A stretch of 64,000 nt of DNA from Neohoeflea coraliihabitans (GTDB lineage Bacteria; Pseudomonadota; Alphaproteobacteria; Rhizobiales; Rhizobiaceae), in contig NZ_JAHWQX010000002.1 of NCBI RefSeq assembly GCF_019334345.1, positions 744,001 through 808,000 on the forward strand, in the 5' to 3' direction. Shown piece by piece: positions 1-8,721 of the stretch. The notes under the pieces were generated by a model. The model was not told where the DNA came from, searched no databases, and saw nothing but the letters and a program-made list of their open reading frames with translations. Each line of letters starts with the position of its first letter. Position 1 is the stretch's first letter. A program made the position numbers and the translations under genes.

Positions 1-381
1 CAGGAGATATCCGTCATTGGCAGCCACCTCGCAGACGAGACTGTCGGGTCCGAGGGCGAAGCGGTGCCGCATCATGGCGACATACGCCTCGGCATGGGCC
101 AGCCAGGTGGGCGAAAAGGATGAGAAATAGGCGTATTCCGGCGTGAAGAATGTTTCGCGAGCGGCGAAATCACGCGTCTGGGTCAGCCAGCAGCAGCGGC
201 AGGTGCGAACCTCAAGCGGATAGGATTTTTCCGCCGCAATGGTGCGAGGGTCGATATAGGCATTGGAGGGGGGCGCCGCGCCGAGGTTGAGAAAGGGCAA
301 GAAATCCGCACCGCCGCAATGGCGGCAACGCATCGGCTCTTTTCGTCCTGCACGTTTTTGATCCACGCCGGCGCCGGTCAT
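1..381 (-). CDS. Sugar C-methyltransferase, N-terminal part (runs off the window)
   Basis: Only the first 127 codons are present; the gene continues beyond base 1. The visible part has two zinc-type CxxC pairs (CRHC at residues 19-22, CRCC at 61-64) around the motif FLNLGAAPPSNAY, the typical N-terminal zinc-binding domain of SAM-dependent deoxysugar C-methyltransferases. The end, VCEVAANDGYLL, is the start of the SAM-binding motif. Such enzymes methylate carbon 3 of NDP-4-keto-6-deoxyhexoses. The ATG at 381 overlaps the stop of the epimerase gene upstream (ATGA), so it is the last visible gene of the CDP-sugar block. An internal ATG at 333 (MRCRHC) is an alternative start. The family call is firm; the sugar substrate is inferred from neighbours. 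Confidence 0.85.
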   Translation of the reverse strand, partial: MTGAGVDQKRAGRKEPMRCRHCGGADFLPFLNLGAAPPSNAYIDPRTIAAEKSYPLEVRTCRCCWLTQTRDFAARETFFTPEYAYFSSFSPTWLAHAEAYVAMMRHRFALGPDSLVCEVAANDGYLL

Positions 382-935
382 GAGCCTTGCCGATGGCCAA
401 TCAGCGGCCAGGCGCGGTCCTGCTCCGAGCAGTGCTTCAGCGGCAAGGGCCAGGAGATGGAGAGCGCCGGATCATCGGGCCGCAAACCTCTCGCGGCAGC
501 CGGTGCGTAGGCGGCGGAATGCAGGTACAGAAGGGCGACATCGTCGGTCAGGGTCTGGAATCCGTGGGCGAACCCTTGCGGGATCAGCAGCGCAGTGCCG
601 GTCTCCGCCGACAACTCGACCGTCAGCGGCAAAAAGCGGTTCGGGCTGTCCTTACGCATGTCGACAATCACATCGAAGATCTTGCCCTGCAGCACCGTGA
701 CCAGTTTCATCTCCGCATGCGGCGGTTCCTGAAAATGCAGACCGCGCACCGTGCCGGCATGCGGGGTGGCGGAGTGATTGATATGAGCAATCCCGTCGCT
801 CCAGCCGAACGGCGCAAGCTCTTCCAGCGCAAAAAGGCGACTGAAGACACCGCGCGCGTCGCGAAACGCGCTGCGCCGCACCAGCGCGGGAACAGGGGAT
901 GGCCCGCCCTGCAATGGCGTTACCTCGAGCTTCAT
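378..935 (-). CDS. dTDP-4-dehydrorhamnose 3,5-epimerase-like protein (RmlC family)
   Basis: A 185-residue cupin of the RmlC family, of normal length. It carries the catalytic histidine in RGLHFQ (His67) and the core motif LIPQGFAHGFQTL (about 117-129). Tyr143 and the DDPALSISWP block match the C-terminal part, but the usual YxPxxE glutamate is replaced (AYAPAAARG). The family epimerises C3 and/or C5 of NDP-4-keto-6-deoxyhexoses. Flanked by CDP-glucose dehydratase and a C-methyltransferase, and overlapping both by 4 nt, it probably acts on a CDP-linked 4-keto sugar rather than dTDP-rhamnose; that is inference. No rmlA, rmlB or rmlD is in view. Confidence 0.88.
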   Translation of the reverse strand: MKLEVTPLQGGPSPVPALVRRSAFRDARGVFSRLFALEELAPFGWSDGIAHINHSATPHAGTVRGLHFQEPPHAEMKLVTVLQGKIFDVIVDMRKDSPNRFLPLTVELSAETGTALLIPQGFAHGFQTLTDDVALLYLHSAAYAPAAARGLRPDDPALSISWPLPLKHCSEQDRAWPLIGHRQGS

Positions 936-2092
936 GCAACTTCCGCCGGACAGTCTTGCAATGTCTTGAGAAAGGCATCGCGGTCATCTGCGCACAGCCT
1001 CGCCGCATCCGCTCCGTCCGCATGGGCGCGGTACCAGGCCATGGTGCGGTCAATGGTTTCGAGAAGGTTCCAGACCGGCGCCACGCCGAGCTCACGCCCG
1101 GCCTTGCTCGCATCGAGCGCCAGCGTGGCGGCCTCATTCGGACCGTTCGGTGTGCTGGCGAATTCCACGTCGGACACCGGGAAATGCTGCTGCGCCCGGT
1201 GCAGCACAGCGCGCACGCTCGCCGGCGCATCGGACGGGCCGAAATTGTAAGCCGTGGACGGCTGCGACTCGACCGCTTTCGGGCCATGCCCGGCGAGCCG
1301 TTCGGCGAGGATCAGGTAGCCGCGCAGCGGCTCGAGCACGTGCTGCCAGGGACGGGTCGCTTCCGGTCGGCGGACCTTCAGCGCCGCGCCCTGTCGCCAG
1401 GCTCTTACCGCATCCGGGATCAACCGATCTTCAGCCCAGTCGCCGCCCCCGATAACATTGCCGGCGCGAGCGGTGGCAATGGCACAGCCGGCGCGGGCCA
1501 GCGCCGGCCGCCATCCATCAACCAGCATCTCGCATGCGGCCTTGCTGGCCGAGTAGGGATCGGTGCCGCCGAGCGGATCGGTCTCGACAAAACGATGTCC
1601 GCCGCCATCATTGGCGTAGACCTTGTCGGTGGTGGTGACGACGATAGCGCGCGGGCCATTGCCGGGGACCGCGATCGCCGCCAAGGCTTCAAGCAGATGA
1701 AGGGTGCCGCCGACATTGATCGCCATGGTGGCGGCCGGGTCGGCGTGTCCGCGCCGCACCAGCGATTGCGCGGCAAGATGAAATACGATCTCCGGCCGCG
1801 CGGCCATGACCTGAGCGTGTACAGCGGCGCGGTCGCGCAGATCGATGAATTCGCCCGAGCCGGGCCGTTTTGCGAACAGGTTTGAATACAGCGCGTCCGG
1901 CGCTTCGGGCGGCAACGCCAGCCCCGTCACCTTGGCGCCCATGAAGAGCAGCCAATCGAGAAGCCAGCTTCCCTTGAAGCCGGTGTGACCCGTCAACAGC
2001 ACCCGGCGCCCGGACCAGAACGCAGGATCAGGCCGAACGGAGCCGGTCCCAGTCATTGCCGGATCGAAAGGAAGTCGGCGGTGCAGGATCAT
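932..2092 (-). CDS. rfbG: CDP-glucose 4,6-dehydratase
   Basis: Converts CDP-D-glucose to CDP-4-keto-6-deoxyglucose, the branch point to CDP-linked deoxy and branched sugars of O-antigens and exopolysaccharides. An extended SDR of 386 residues from the ATG at 2092: NAD-binding GHTGFKG (35-41), TTDKVY (153-158) and catalytic Tyr180-xxx-Lys184. The family-specific block FWSGRRVLLTGHTGFKGSW is plain. A GTG at 2104 would add four residues but overlaps the cytidylyltransferase; the ATG two bases after that gene's stop is preferred. Its 3' end overlaps the epimerase start by 4 nt. Confidence 0.95.
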   Translation of the reverse strand: MILHRRLPFDPAMTGTGSVRPDPAFWSGRRVLLTGHTGFKGSWLLDWLLFMGAKVTGLALPPEAPDALYSNLFAKRPGSGEFIDLRDRAAVHAQVMAARPEIVFHLAAQSLVRRGHADPAATMAINVGGTLHLLEALAAIAVPGNGPRAIVVTTTDKVYANDGGGHRFVETDPLGGTDPYSASKAACEMLVDGWRPALARAGCAIATARAGNVIGGGDWAEDRLIPDAVRAWRQGAALKVRRPEATRPWQHVLEPLRGYLILAERLAGHGPKAVESQPSTAYNFGPSDAPASVRAVLHRAQQHFPVSDVEFASTPNGPNEAATLALDASKAGRELGVAPVWNLLETIDRTMAWYRAHADGADAARLCADDRDAFLKTLQDCPAEVA

Positions 2093-2094
2093 CG

Positions 2095-2865
2095 TTACCA
2101 ACACTTCCAGGGCGCGTTGCCGCTGGCCCAGAGATCTTCGAGAACATTCTTGTCGCGCAGGGTATCCATGGGCTGCCAGAAGCCACGGTGCAGGTATGCG
2201 CGCAGCTGGTCGGCCTCGGCCAGCGCGACCACCGGCTCGTTTTCGAAACTGGTGCGATCGCCCTCGATCCGGTCCAGGACGCTTTGCGACAACACGAAAA
2301 AACCGCCATTGATGAAGCCGCCTTCGCCGGCCGGCTTTTCGACGAAGCCGTTCACCCGGTCGCCGTCGAGGTCGAGGGCGCCGAAGCGGGCGGGCGGGCG
2401 CACCGCGGTGATCGTCGCCTGACGGCCATGACTTCTGTGAAAGGCAATGGTGGCCGCAATGTCGAGGTCGGCGAGACCATCGCCATAAGTGAAACAGAAA
2501 TCCTCGTCGTCCGCGAGATAGGATGCAACCCGCTTCAAGCGACCGCCGGTCAGCGTCGTTTCGCCGGTGTCCACCAGGGTTACCCGCCAGTCCTCGGCAT
2601 CCTGACGGTGAAAATGAATGCTGCCCGCCTGCATATCGAAGGTCATGTCCGACATGTGCAGGGCGTAGTTGGCGAAGTATTCCTTGATGACATAGCCACG
2701 GAAGCCGCAGCAGATGATGAACTCACGAATGCCGTGCGCATGATAGAGCTTCATGATGTGCCAAAGGATCGGCCGACCGCCGATCTCGACCATCGGCTTG
2801 GGTTTCAGCTGCGTTTCCTCGGACAATCGCGAACCAAGGCCGCCGGCGAGAAGTACCGCCTTCAT
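2095..2865 (-). CDS. rfbF: Glucose-1-phosphate cytidylyltransferase
   Basis: Makes CDP-glucose from glucose-1-phosphate and CTP, the first step of the CDP-deoxysugar branch. The 256-residue protein starts MKAVLLAGGLGSRL and continues with SEETQLKPKPM, the nucleotide-binding signature of the family; the length matches RfbF proteins. It is first of a four-gene chain (cytidylyltransferase, dehydratase, epimerase, methyltransferase) whose members overlap or lie within 2 nt. The 244 bases before it hold its promoter region. The cytosolic product would feed the glycosyltransferases encoded just upstream. Confidence 0.95.
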   Translation of the reverse strand: MKAVLLAGGLGSRLSEETQLKPKPMVEIGGRPILWHIMKLYHAHGIREFIICCGFRGYVIKEYFANYALHMSDMTFDMQAGSIHFHRQDAEDWRVTLVDTGETTLTGGRLKRVASYLADDEDFCFTYGDGLADLDIAATIAFHRSHGRQATITAVRPPARFGALDLDGDRVNGFVEKPAGEGGFINGGFFVLSQSVLDRIEGDRTSFENEPVVALAEADQLRAYLHRGFWQPMDTLRDKNVLEDLWASGNAPWKCW

Positions 2866-3109
2866 GCCGCAGCCTTACCGTTCCACGTCGTCGCGGCAAG
2901 GCGCGCATCGTCCGGTCGCATCTGTCGGATCTGCTGTAGCAGACCTGCTGAACTTAGCTGCGCTCTCATCGGCCCGCGTCAGATCCCCTCGAATACTTGG
3001 ATGATTTCTATTCCGACAAGCTTTTGCGAAGCTTATTGTTCGATACCTGGCACGATGGCGCAAGTCGGCGCGCTGCGATGAGGGACTCGGCCGGCATTCA
3101 GTCCTGGCC
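2866..3109. promoter_or_regulatory. Intergenic region between glycosyltransferase and CDP-sugar genes
   Basis: No coding ORF is convincing here. At 3018-3034 AAGCTT and AAGCTT flank a 5-base loop, giving a 6-bp stem. It lies just past the glycosyltransferase stop and before rfbF. It lacks a T-run in the minus direction, so it may be a weak terminator or part of the rfbF leader. I could not identify a clear -35/-10 pair. Confidence 0.3.
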
Positions 3110-4024
3110 CTAGTGGGGCCGACCCCTGAGTTTCTGCAGTATGCGGCGCAGCTTGTGACGCTTTAACTGCAATTTGCGCACTTTCCGGCCATCACGTCGG
3201 ACCGCCGTCTTCGGGACTTCGCTGGTGGTCGCAATTGGCAGCGTGAATACGGCCGGCAGTTCCGAGGGGCGGCCCAGCCGCTCCCAATGGATCAGGCCGC
3301 GCATGATCTGATCCCACGCCATGATGGTCGCAAGGGCTCCCGACAGTTCGCCGTCGGCGTGGGGATCGAAGCGGCGGGCATATTGCAGATAGGCGCGCGA
3401 GACATACTCGTTGAAATCGAAAGTGTCCTGATCCGTGTCGTAGTGATCCGTCAGCGCGTAGTGAAGCTGTTTGCCGATCAACTCCTCCAGGTTGCGATAG
3501 GCGGCATGATGAATATGAAGACTGCCCTCGGGCGGCAGTTTGACAATCCGTCCTGGCCCCCCGACCGCCTCGGGGCGGCGGTGATGACCCTGCTGCCAGC
3601 GCAGCGTACCGGTCTTGAACAGCCGGATCTGATGGTCGGGGTACCAAAGGGAGCCGTGCAGATGACCATCGCCCAGCATATTGTAGCGTGGCAGGCCGAT
3701 GGCATCGTGGCTCGGACCATAGCGGGTGATCAGATCGGCGATCGCCTGTTCGGCGCCAGCCGGCAGAAATTCATCGGAATCGAGTACCAGGGTCCACTCG
3801 GTCTCGACCATATCGAGAAATTCGTTGCGGATTTCATCAACCGCATCGACCAGCGGGGCATCGATGATCTCACAGCCGGCGGCAGCGGCGATGTCTCGAG
3901 TGCCATCATTGCTGTGCATGTCGACAATGATGCGCCGGGCCGCCCAGCCCGTCGTCCCGAGAAGGCGCGGCAAGGTTTTAGCAGAATTGCGCGTGTGGGT
4001 GATCAGCGTCACCTGGCTCAGCAT
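3110..4024 (-). CDS. Glycosyltransferase family 2
   Basis: A 304-residue GT-A enzyme. It begins with a TLITHTRNSAKTLPRLL strand-turn typical of the WaaE/KdtX-like GT2 branch. The metal-binding LDSDEFLP (DSD at 82-84) and RLFKTGTLRWQQGHHRRPE follow. It should move a sugar from a nucleotide donor to a membrane-associated glycan intermediate. Last of four overlapping glycosyltransferase genes; its start overlaps the upstream gene by 7 nt. Its basic C-terminal tail (RDGRKVRKLQLKRHKLRR) may aid membrane contact. Donor and linkage cannot be predicted. Confidence 0.88.
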   Translation of the reverse strand: MLSQVTLITHTRNSAKTLPRLLGTTGWAARRIIVDMHSNDGTRDIAAAAGCEIIDAPLVDAVDEIRNEFLDMVETEWTLVLDSDEFLPAGAEQAIADLITRYGPSHDAIGLPRYNMLGDGHLHGSLWYPDHQIRLFKTGTLRWQQGHHRRPEAVGGPGRIVKLPPEGSLHIHHAAYRNLEELIGKQLHYALTDHYDTDQDTFDFNEYVSRAYLQYARRFDPHADGELSGALATIMAWDQIMRGLIHWERLGRPSELPAVFTLPIATTSEVPKTAVRRDGRKVRKLQLKRHKLRRILQKLRGRPH

Positions 4025-4779
4025 TTGTACAGGCCCTCCTCGGTATCGCTGGTACAGCGGCCGGCCCAGCGCGCCTCAAATATGGCTCGGGATTCATCTT
4101 CATGGCGAAATCGACCCGGCGTCATGGATGCAAAATGAACGGAATCGACCGCTTGAGCGCAGGTTATACGGTGCCCCTTCTGGCGGGCGCGCAGGCAGAA
4201 ATCGACGTCTTCATAGGCAAAGGGGTAGCACTCATCGAGGCCGCCAAGCTCGTCATAGAGTGCATGATCGATGATCATCGCTGCGCCGGTCACGGCCTGA
4301 TAGGTGCGCAGCCTGCGAGAGACGAGGGGTGTCGGTGTGTGGATATGCTCATGGTAGGGGATCGGCCGGGGGCCACCGATCCGCACGCCGCAATGCTGGA
4401 TGGTGTCATCGGGAAACACCAGGCGGGCGCCGGACACAGCTGCCTTCGCAGCCTGTTTGGCGGCCAACATCTCGGCGATGGCGCGCGGATGCAGCAGCAC
4501 GTCATTGTTGAGGAGAAAGACATGGCGGCACCCCTGCGCGGCACCGCGGCGAACTCCGGCATTGCAGGCATGGGAAAAGGATTGCGGAACATCGAAACGC
4601 AGGATTTCAACCTGCGGCCCGAACCGGTCCGAAGCAAAAGGATGGGGCGTGGCATTGTCGACCACCACGATGCGGTGATCGCTGATGCCGGCCTCGGCCA
4701 GGGCCACATGCAGCAACCTGAGGCATGCGGTGAGCAGCGCAGCAAGGCCACGCGAGGGGATGACGATTGTCATTTCCAT
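4018..4779 (-). CDS. Glycosyltransferase family 2 (rhamnosyltransferase-like)
   Basis: A 253-residue GT2 beginning MEMTIVIPSRG, with LLNNDVLLHP (about 89-98) as metal/nucleotide site and the late motif PFAYEDVDFCLRARQKG usual in rhamnosyl- and galactofuranosyl-transferase-like GT2s. The start at 4779 is chosen because GGAGGAG lies 8 nt upstream; an internal ATG at 4773 overlaps the preceding stop as ATGA and is possible. A longer ORF to 4962 exists but lies inside the preceding gene. Part of the polysaccharide assembly cluster; donor sugar unknown. Confidence 0.87.
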   Translation of the reverse strand: MEMTIVIPSRGLAALLTACLRLLHVALAEAGISDHRIVVVDNATPHPFASDRFGPQVEILRFDVPQSFSHACNAGVRRGAAQGCRHVFLLNNDVLLHPRAIAEMLAAKQAAKAAVSGARLVFPDDTIQHCGVRIGGPRPIPYHEHIHTPTPLVSRRLRTYQAVTGAAMIIDHALYDELGGLDECYPFAYEDVDFCLRARQKGHRITCAQAVDSVHFASMTPGRFRHEDESRAIFEARWAGRCTSDTEEGLYKC

Positions 4780-5660
4780 GAAACCAGCTCCTCCAATGGT
4801 CCCGCGATCTGCCGTTTGAGAAGGCGCAAGTGCCGCGACCTGCGATAGCGATAGGCGGTGGCAAGGCCCTGCTGGCGCAAGGCGGCACGGCGGGCGGCCT
4901 GCGCTTTGCCGGTCACGGCGCTGGCGGCGGCAGGCAGATCGTCCGGGGGCGCGAGCAGGCAATTAAAGCCCGGTTCGAGATAGTCCATGCCGCCGATCAC
5001 CGGCACCGAGGCGACGAGACAGCCGGCAGCCATCGCCTCAAGGGCCGGCAGACCGAAAAACTCGCCCGGCGCAGTGGCAAGGTACCAGCCGGCTCGCTTC
5101 ATGGCATAGGCACAGTCGGATTCGTTGAGACCGGAAATCTCCTCGAAGCGATGGCGGCGCATCCGTCTGCGGCAGTCTTGCGCGATGTCGCGCCCGCGGC
5201 GCGGCATGTAGGCGACGACAGTATCGCCCTTCGGCTCGCCGTCGTAGAAAAAGCAGTCGGAGACGGAAATGCCGACATTGCTGACCGGGCGACCGGTTTT
5301 CTCCCGCATGAAGCGCTCGGCTTGCGGCCAGCAGGCGAGGAGCGCAAGAGCCGGGTCCGCGATTACCGGCTCGATCAGCGGATCGGTGCCCTGACAGTGA
5401 AAAATCCGGCGTGCCGGCAGGGGCGCGAGCCAGTCGTGATCTGCGGGGAGCGAGAAGAACACGCTGTCGTCAGCGCTCACGGCTGCCTCGAAATCGGACC
5501 GCGCGATGACAGCGACGGTCGAGGGAAACCACAGGGGGGCCTGCCCGTCGGGCGTGACGGCGAGAATGGGAAGACCCAGTTCGGCTAGCATATCGCAGAA
5601 CTGGAAACCAACCTTGATGCCGCCGAAAATGCCGGTGCCGGGAAACATGTAGTAGTTCAT
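4770..5660 (-). CDS. Glycosyltransferase, GT-B fold (GT4-like)
   Basis: A 296-residue protein from the ATG at 5660, which overlaps the upstream stop (ATGA). The C-terminal half holds the EX7E-type motif EFFGLPALE (200-208) followed by AMAAGCLVASVPVIGG, typical of retaining GT4 enzymes. The N-terminal domain (FPGTGIFGGIKVGFQFCDML) resembles GT4 acceptor domains. It is shorter than most GT4 proteins (about 350-400). Likely a cytosolic or peripheral glycosyltransferase acting with its three operon neighbours. Confidence 0.82.
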   Translation of the reverse strand: MNYYMFPGTGIFGGIKVGFQFCDMLAELGLPILAVTPDGQAPLWFPSTVAVIARSDFEAAVSADDSVFFSLPADHDWLAPLPARRIFHCQGTDPLIEPVIADPALALLACWPQAERFMREKTGRPVSNVGISVSDCFFYDGEPKGDTVVAYMPRRGRDIAQDCRRRMRRHRFEEISGLNESDCAYAMKRAGWYLATAPGEFFGLPALEAMAAGCLVASVPVIGGMDYLEPGFNCLLAPPDDLPAAASAVTGKAQAARRAALRQQGLATAYRYRRSRHLRLLKRQIAGPLEELVSWK

Positions 5661-7381
5661 AGCGCAGCGCCCGGCGAGCGGGACATCCCCTTGCCTCCCG
5701 GTGCGAGCCATCGGCAGAGTGCGGCGGAGACGGGGCCGAAGGCGAGCCGGGCATAGGTGAGCCGGGCGGCATTGAGGTAACGCGCACGCCGGGTGTCATC
5801 AACAGCGGCACCTTTGGCGGAAAAATGCGCGACGTCGCAAGCAAGCGCTCGGGTCGGCACACCCAGCCGGGCAGCCATCCGTCCGAGCCAGACGTCTTCC
5901 ATATACAGCCAGAAGCGTTCATCGAAGCCGCCGATCCGTCGGAAATCATCGGCGGAGGCGAACAGGCAGGCGGCAAGCGGCCAGTGCCAGGAGCGGTCAT
6001 GGTACATCGGCAGGTGTGCAAATGCGCGTGACAGCCGGCGGCCAAGGCTGCCGCGCAGTCCGCGGCGGCCGGTGGCCAGCATGTCACTGAGGAGCTTGAG
6101 CCGGGTGTAGCCAGGCTGGCGGCCTTCGACGCAGCGGCCCGACCATTCGCGATAACGCGGCACATACAGGCCCGGCTCGCGGCGCGAAAATTGTGCTAGA
6201 GCGGCGGCAAGGACCTTTTCGGTCAGCAGACAGTCAGGATTGAGAAAGCACAGATAGGCGGTCTTTGCTGCCGCGGCGCCGATATTGGCGGCCCGCGCAA
6301 AGCCGAGATTGGCGGCATTGGGAATGACGCTGGCGCCGGCGGCAGTGGCAAGTGCGATGCTGTCATCGTGCGAGCCGTTGTCCACCACGATCACCGGGCA
6401 TTTGTAGGGGGTAAGGAATTCCAGGCAATGGGGCAGAACCGCAGCCGAGTTGCAGGTGACGATGATGATCGTCAGCTCGGCGGGCTGGGCTGCCGCTTCG
6501 TCTTCATGTGCCTGGCCCGCCGGCAGTGCGCGGTGCGGTGTTTCAGGCGCAGGCGGCGGCGGATAGGCGGCGCTGGCCTGTTTCAGCCGGAACAACGTCT
6601 CGAAGGTCGGGCCATTGCAGTAATTGGAGAAATGCAGGATCGCGGCATCGGGGCGCGGAAAGTCGCCGTGCCACAACGCACAGTGGTTCATGGTTGCGGG
6701 CAATTCGGCGCAGATGCCGGGCCGGACGGAATTGCACCAGACCTGCAGGAAATCCTGATCGGCAATCAGGCGCCCCTTGTAACGCGCAACATCCGGGTGC
6801 CGGCGCTCGATTGCCCGCGCCCAGGCGAGAAACTCCGTGAGCGCCGCGCGGCGAAATAGCGCTACACCGGCATTGTGATAACGGAAGGTTGCGAGATCAG
6901 GTGCGGATGCCTGTGAGCCCGGCACAGACTTGCCCGTCTCGCTTCGCAGAACGGCCGGGAGGGAGACCTGTCGGTAGTGGCGGAACAGATCTTCGCGGCT
7001 GGTGCCATCGGGGATGGTGCAGTTCTGCTCGGCCATGGCAATACCGCATATGCCAAGATAGGCATCGAGATCGGCATGGGTAATCGGCCGGACAAGCATG
7101 GCATCAACGTCGAGCATGAGAATGAGATCATCGTCACTTGCTGCCAGCGCCGCTTCGAGAGCCGTAAATTTCTCCAGGAAGTGAGCGCCGCGCGGCGCGT
7201 TCGTGATGGCCTGCAGGTGATGGAGGTGGATGCGCGGGCTGTGCGGCAGCAGCAGCGCACCGACGTCATCGCAGCTGATATGGATGTCGAAATCCGTCCA
7301 GGCGAGCACGGATTGCACGGCCTGGCGCGCCGCAAAGGCATAGCCAACAGAGCCGGTGGCGAGCATTGCGACTATTGCCAT
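5657..7381 (-). CDS. Two-domain glycosyltransferase: N-terminal GT-A, C-terminal GT2
   Basis: A 574-residue fusion. Residues 1-270 form a GT-A-like domain with LILMLDVDAMLVRP (DVD at 91-93), followed by HNAGVALFRR and ADQDFLQVW. A proline/alanine-rich linker (273-300) leads to a GT2 domain from about 303 (LTIIIVTCNSAAVLPHC), with VVDNGSHDD, LNPDCLL (NPD at 381-383) and ERFWLYMEDVWLGRMAA. Two transferase modules in one chain usually make two successive linkages. First gene of the glycosyltransferase operon. The ATG at 7381 is the first of two close starts (the next, MLATG, is 15 nt in). Confidence 0.85.
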   Translation of the reverse strand: MAIVAMLATGSVGYAFAARQAVQSVLAWTDFDIHISCDDVGALLLPHSPRIHLHHLQAITNAPRGAHFLEKFTALEAALAASDDDLILMLDVDAMLVRPITHADLDAYLGICGIAMAEQNCTIPDGTSREDLFRHYRQVSLPAVLRSETGKSVPGSQASAPDLATFRYHNAGVALFRRAALTEFLAWARAIERRHPDVARYKGRLIADQDFLQVWCNSVRPGICAELPATMNHCALWHGDFPRPDAAILHFSNYCNGPTFETLFRLKQASAAYPPPPAPETPHRALPAGQAHEDEAAAQPAELTIIIVTCNSAAVLPHCLEFLTPYKCPVIVVDNGSHDDSIALATAAGASVIPNAANLGFARAANIGAAAAKTAYLCFLNPDCLLTEKVLAAALAQFSRREPGLYVPRYREWSGRCVEGRQPGYTRLKLLSDMLATGRRGLRGSLGRRLSRAFAHLPMYHDRSWHWPLAACLFASADDFRRIGGFDERFWLYMEDVWLGRMAARLGVPTRALACDVAHFSAKGAAVDDTRRARYLNAARLTYARLAFGPVSAALCRWLAPGGKGMSRSPGAAL

Positions 7382-7770
7382 GGCGCAGCCGAGACAGTGA
7401 CCGGCGCGCGGGGCTCACGCGGTCGCAGCGCGGCGCATAAAGGTTTGCGTGATGCGACGGCACAGCGCGTTGACGTCAAGCCCATTGGTGCTCCCGGTTC
7501 GCCCCTCGCTCCCCTTCGGCCCCGGCGGTTTGCAACCGGGTTCACCCTGTTATTCCACCGCAATGCGCCAAGGTCACCCCTCTCACCATCGAAAATTTGT
7601 ATATTATAATACTCGTATCGCCTCGGGCGCTGGCGGGATCCATTTCGCGCGCCGGAGCGGGCGTTTGCAGCAGCGCGCCGAACAGTCGGCCGATGAACCA
7701 CTGGCGCTCGTCGGGCCGTGCTTCTATGCTGCGGTGTCCGCCGCTGCACCGGGCCGGACGGGAGGCATAT
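7382..7770. promoter_or_regulatory. Divergent promoter region, glycosyltransferases (-) and ribokinase (+)
   Basis: About 390 bases without a credible gene. An AT-rich island at about 7590-7612 contains TATTATAATA, which reads as a -10-like TATAAT on either strand. I see no good -35 partner, so this is only a candidate. The right end carries the ribokinase ribosome-binding site GGAGG (7761-7765). Confidence 0.35.
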
Positions 7771-8691
7771 GTGTCAAAAGTCGTCATTCTAGGGGTATTT
7801 CTGGCCGATGCGGCCTTTCGCGCCGAGCGACTGCCACGGCTGGGGGAGACGTTGCACGGCTCGGGATTTGCGCTCGGGCCAGGCGGCAAGGGCTCGAACC
7901 AGGCGGTGGCGGCAGCCCGTGCCGGTGCGAAAACGCATTTCATCACCCGTCTGGGGACCGACAATTTCGGCGATATGGCCGTTGATCTGTGGCGCCGAGC
8001 CGGTGTCGAGCCGGTGATCGAACGCCACGCCGAGCATCCGACCGGCGCCGCCTTCATCTTCATCGAAGCGCATAGCGGCAACAATGCGATCATCATCTCG
8101 CCGGGGGTGGCCGAGACCATCTCGGTGGCCGACATCGAGGCGCAACAGGCGCTGATCTCGGGCGCCGATGTGTTCGTGACACAGTTCGAACAACCGCTGC
8201 CCCCGGCTCGCCGGGCACTGGAGATCGCCCGCGAAGGCAAGGCGCTGACCATTCTCAACCCGGCGCCGGCGACGGATATCAGCAACGACCTGCTGGCGCT
8301 GTGCGACATCGTCACGCCGAACGAGACCGAGGCGGAGCTGCTGACCGGCGTCAAGGTGGTGTCGATCGCCGATGCGCAACAGGCAGCGATGGCACTGGTG
8401 GCGCGCGGCGCCGGCGCAGCGATCATCACGCTGGGAGAAAAGGGCGCCCTGTACAACAATGGCGCCGAGAGCGTTCACGTTTCAGCGGTCAATGCCGGTG
8501 CGGCGGTCGACACCACCGGGGCCGGCGATGCCTTCAATGGCGCCCTGGCTGCGGCCCTTGCCCGCAAGTGGCCGGCCGAGCGGGCGCTGCGCTATGCCTC
8601 TGCGGCGGCGGCCATCTCGGTGACCCGGCATGGCACGGCGCCGGCCATGGCCAGCGACGCGGAGATCAACGCCCTGCTCGAGCGGCAATGA
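7771..8691 (+). CDS. rbsK: Ribokinase
   Basis: Phosphorylates D-ribose at O5 with ATP in the cytosol. A 306-residue PfkB-family protein: signature 1 GPGGKGSNQAVAAARAG (about 37-53) and catalytic GAGDAFNGA (GAGD 250-253, Asp253 as base). The GTG at 7771 sits 5 nt after GGAGG and begins the conserved VSKVVILG strand; the ORF is open further upstream but that part has no family similarity. The gene stands alone here, not next to a ribose transporter; the sugar operon at 48-56 kb has its own PfkB kinase. Confidence 0.92.
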   Translation: MSKVVILGVFLADAAFRAERLPRLGETLHGSGFALGPGGKGSNQAVAAARAGAKTHFITRLGTDNFGDMAVDLWRRAGVEPVIERHAEHPTGAAFIFIEAHSGNNAIIISPGVAETISVADIEAQQALISGADVFVTQFEQPLPPARRALEIAREGKALTILNPAPATDISNDLLALCDIVTPNETEAELLTGVKVVSIADAQQAAMALVARGAGAAIITLGEKGALYNNGAESVHVSAVNAGAAVDTTGAGDAFNGALAAALARKWPAERALRYASAAAAISVTRHGTAPAMASDAEINALLERQ

Positions 8692-8721
8692 AAGGCTCGG
8701 CTTAGCAGGGAAAGGCTGACC

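Noticed and set aside
7372-7749. 125-residue minus-strand frame in the divergent promoter region
   Set aside because: Arg/Pro-rich composition of a random GC-rich frame, overlaps the start of the glycosyltransferase gene, no ribosome-binding site seen.
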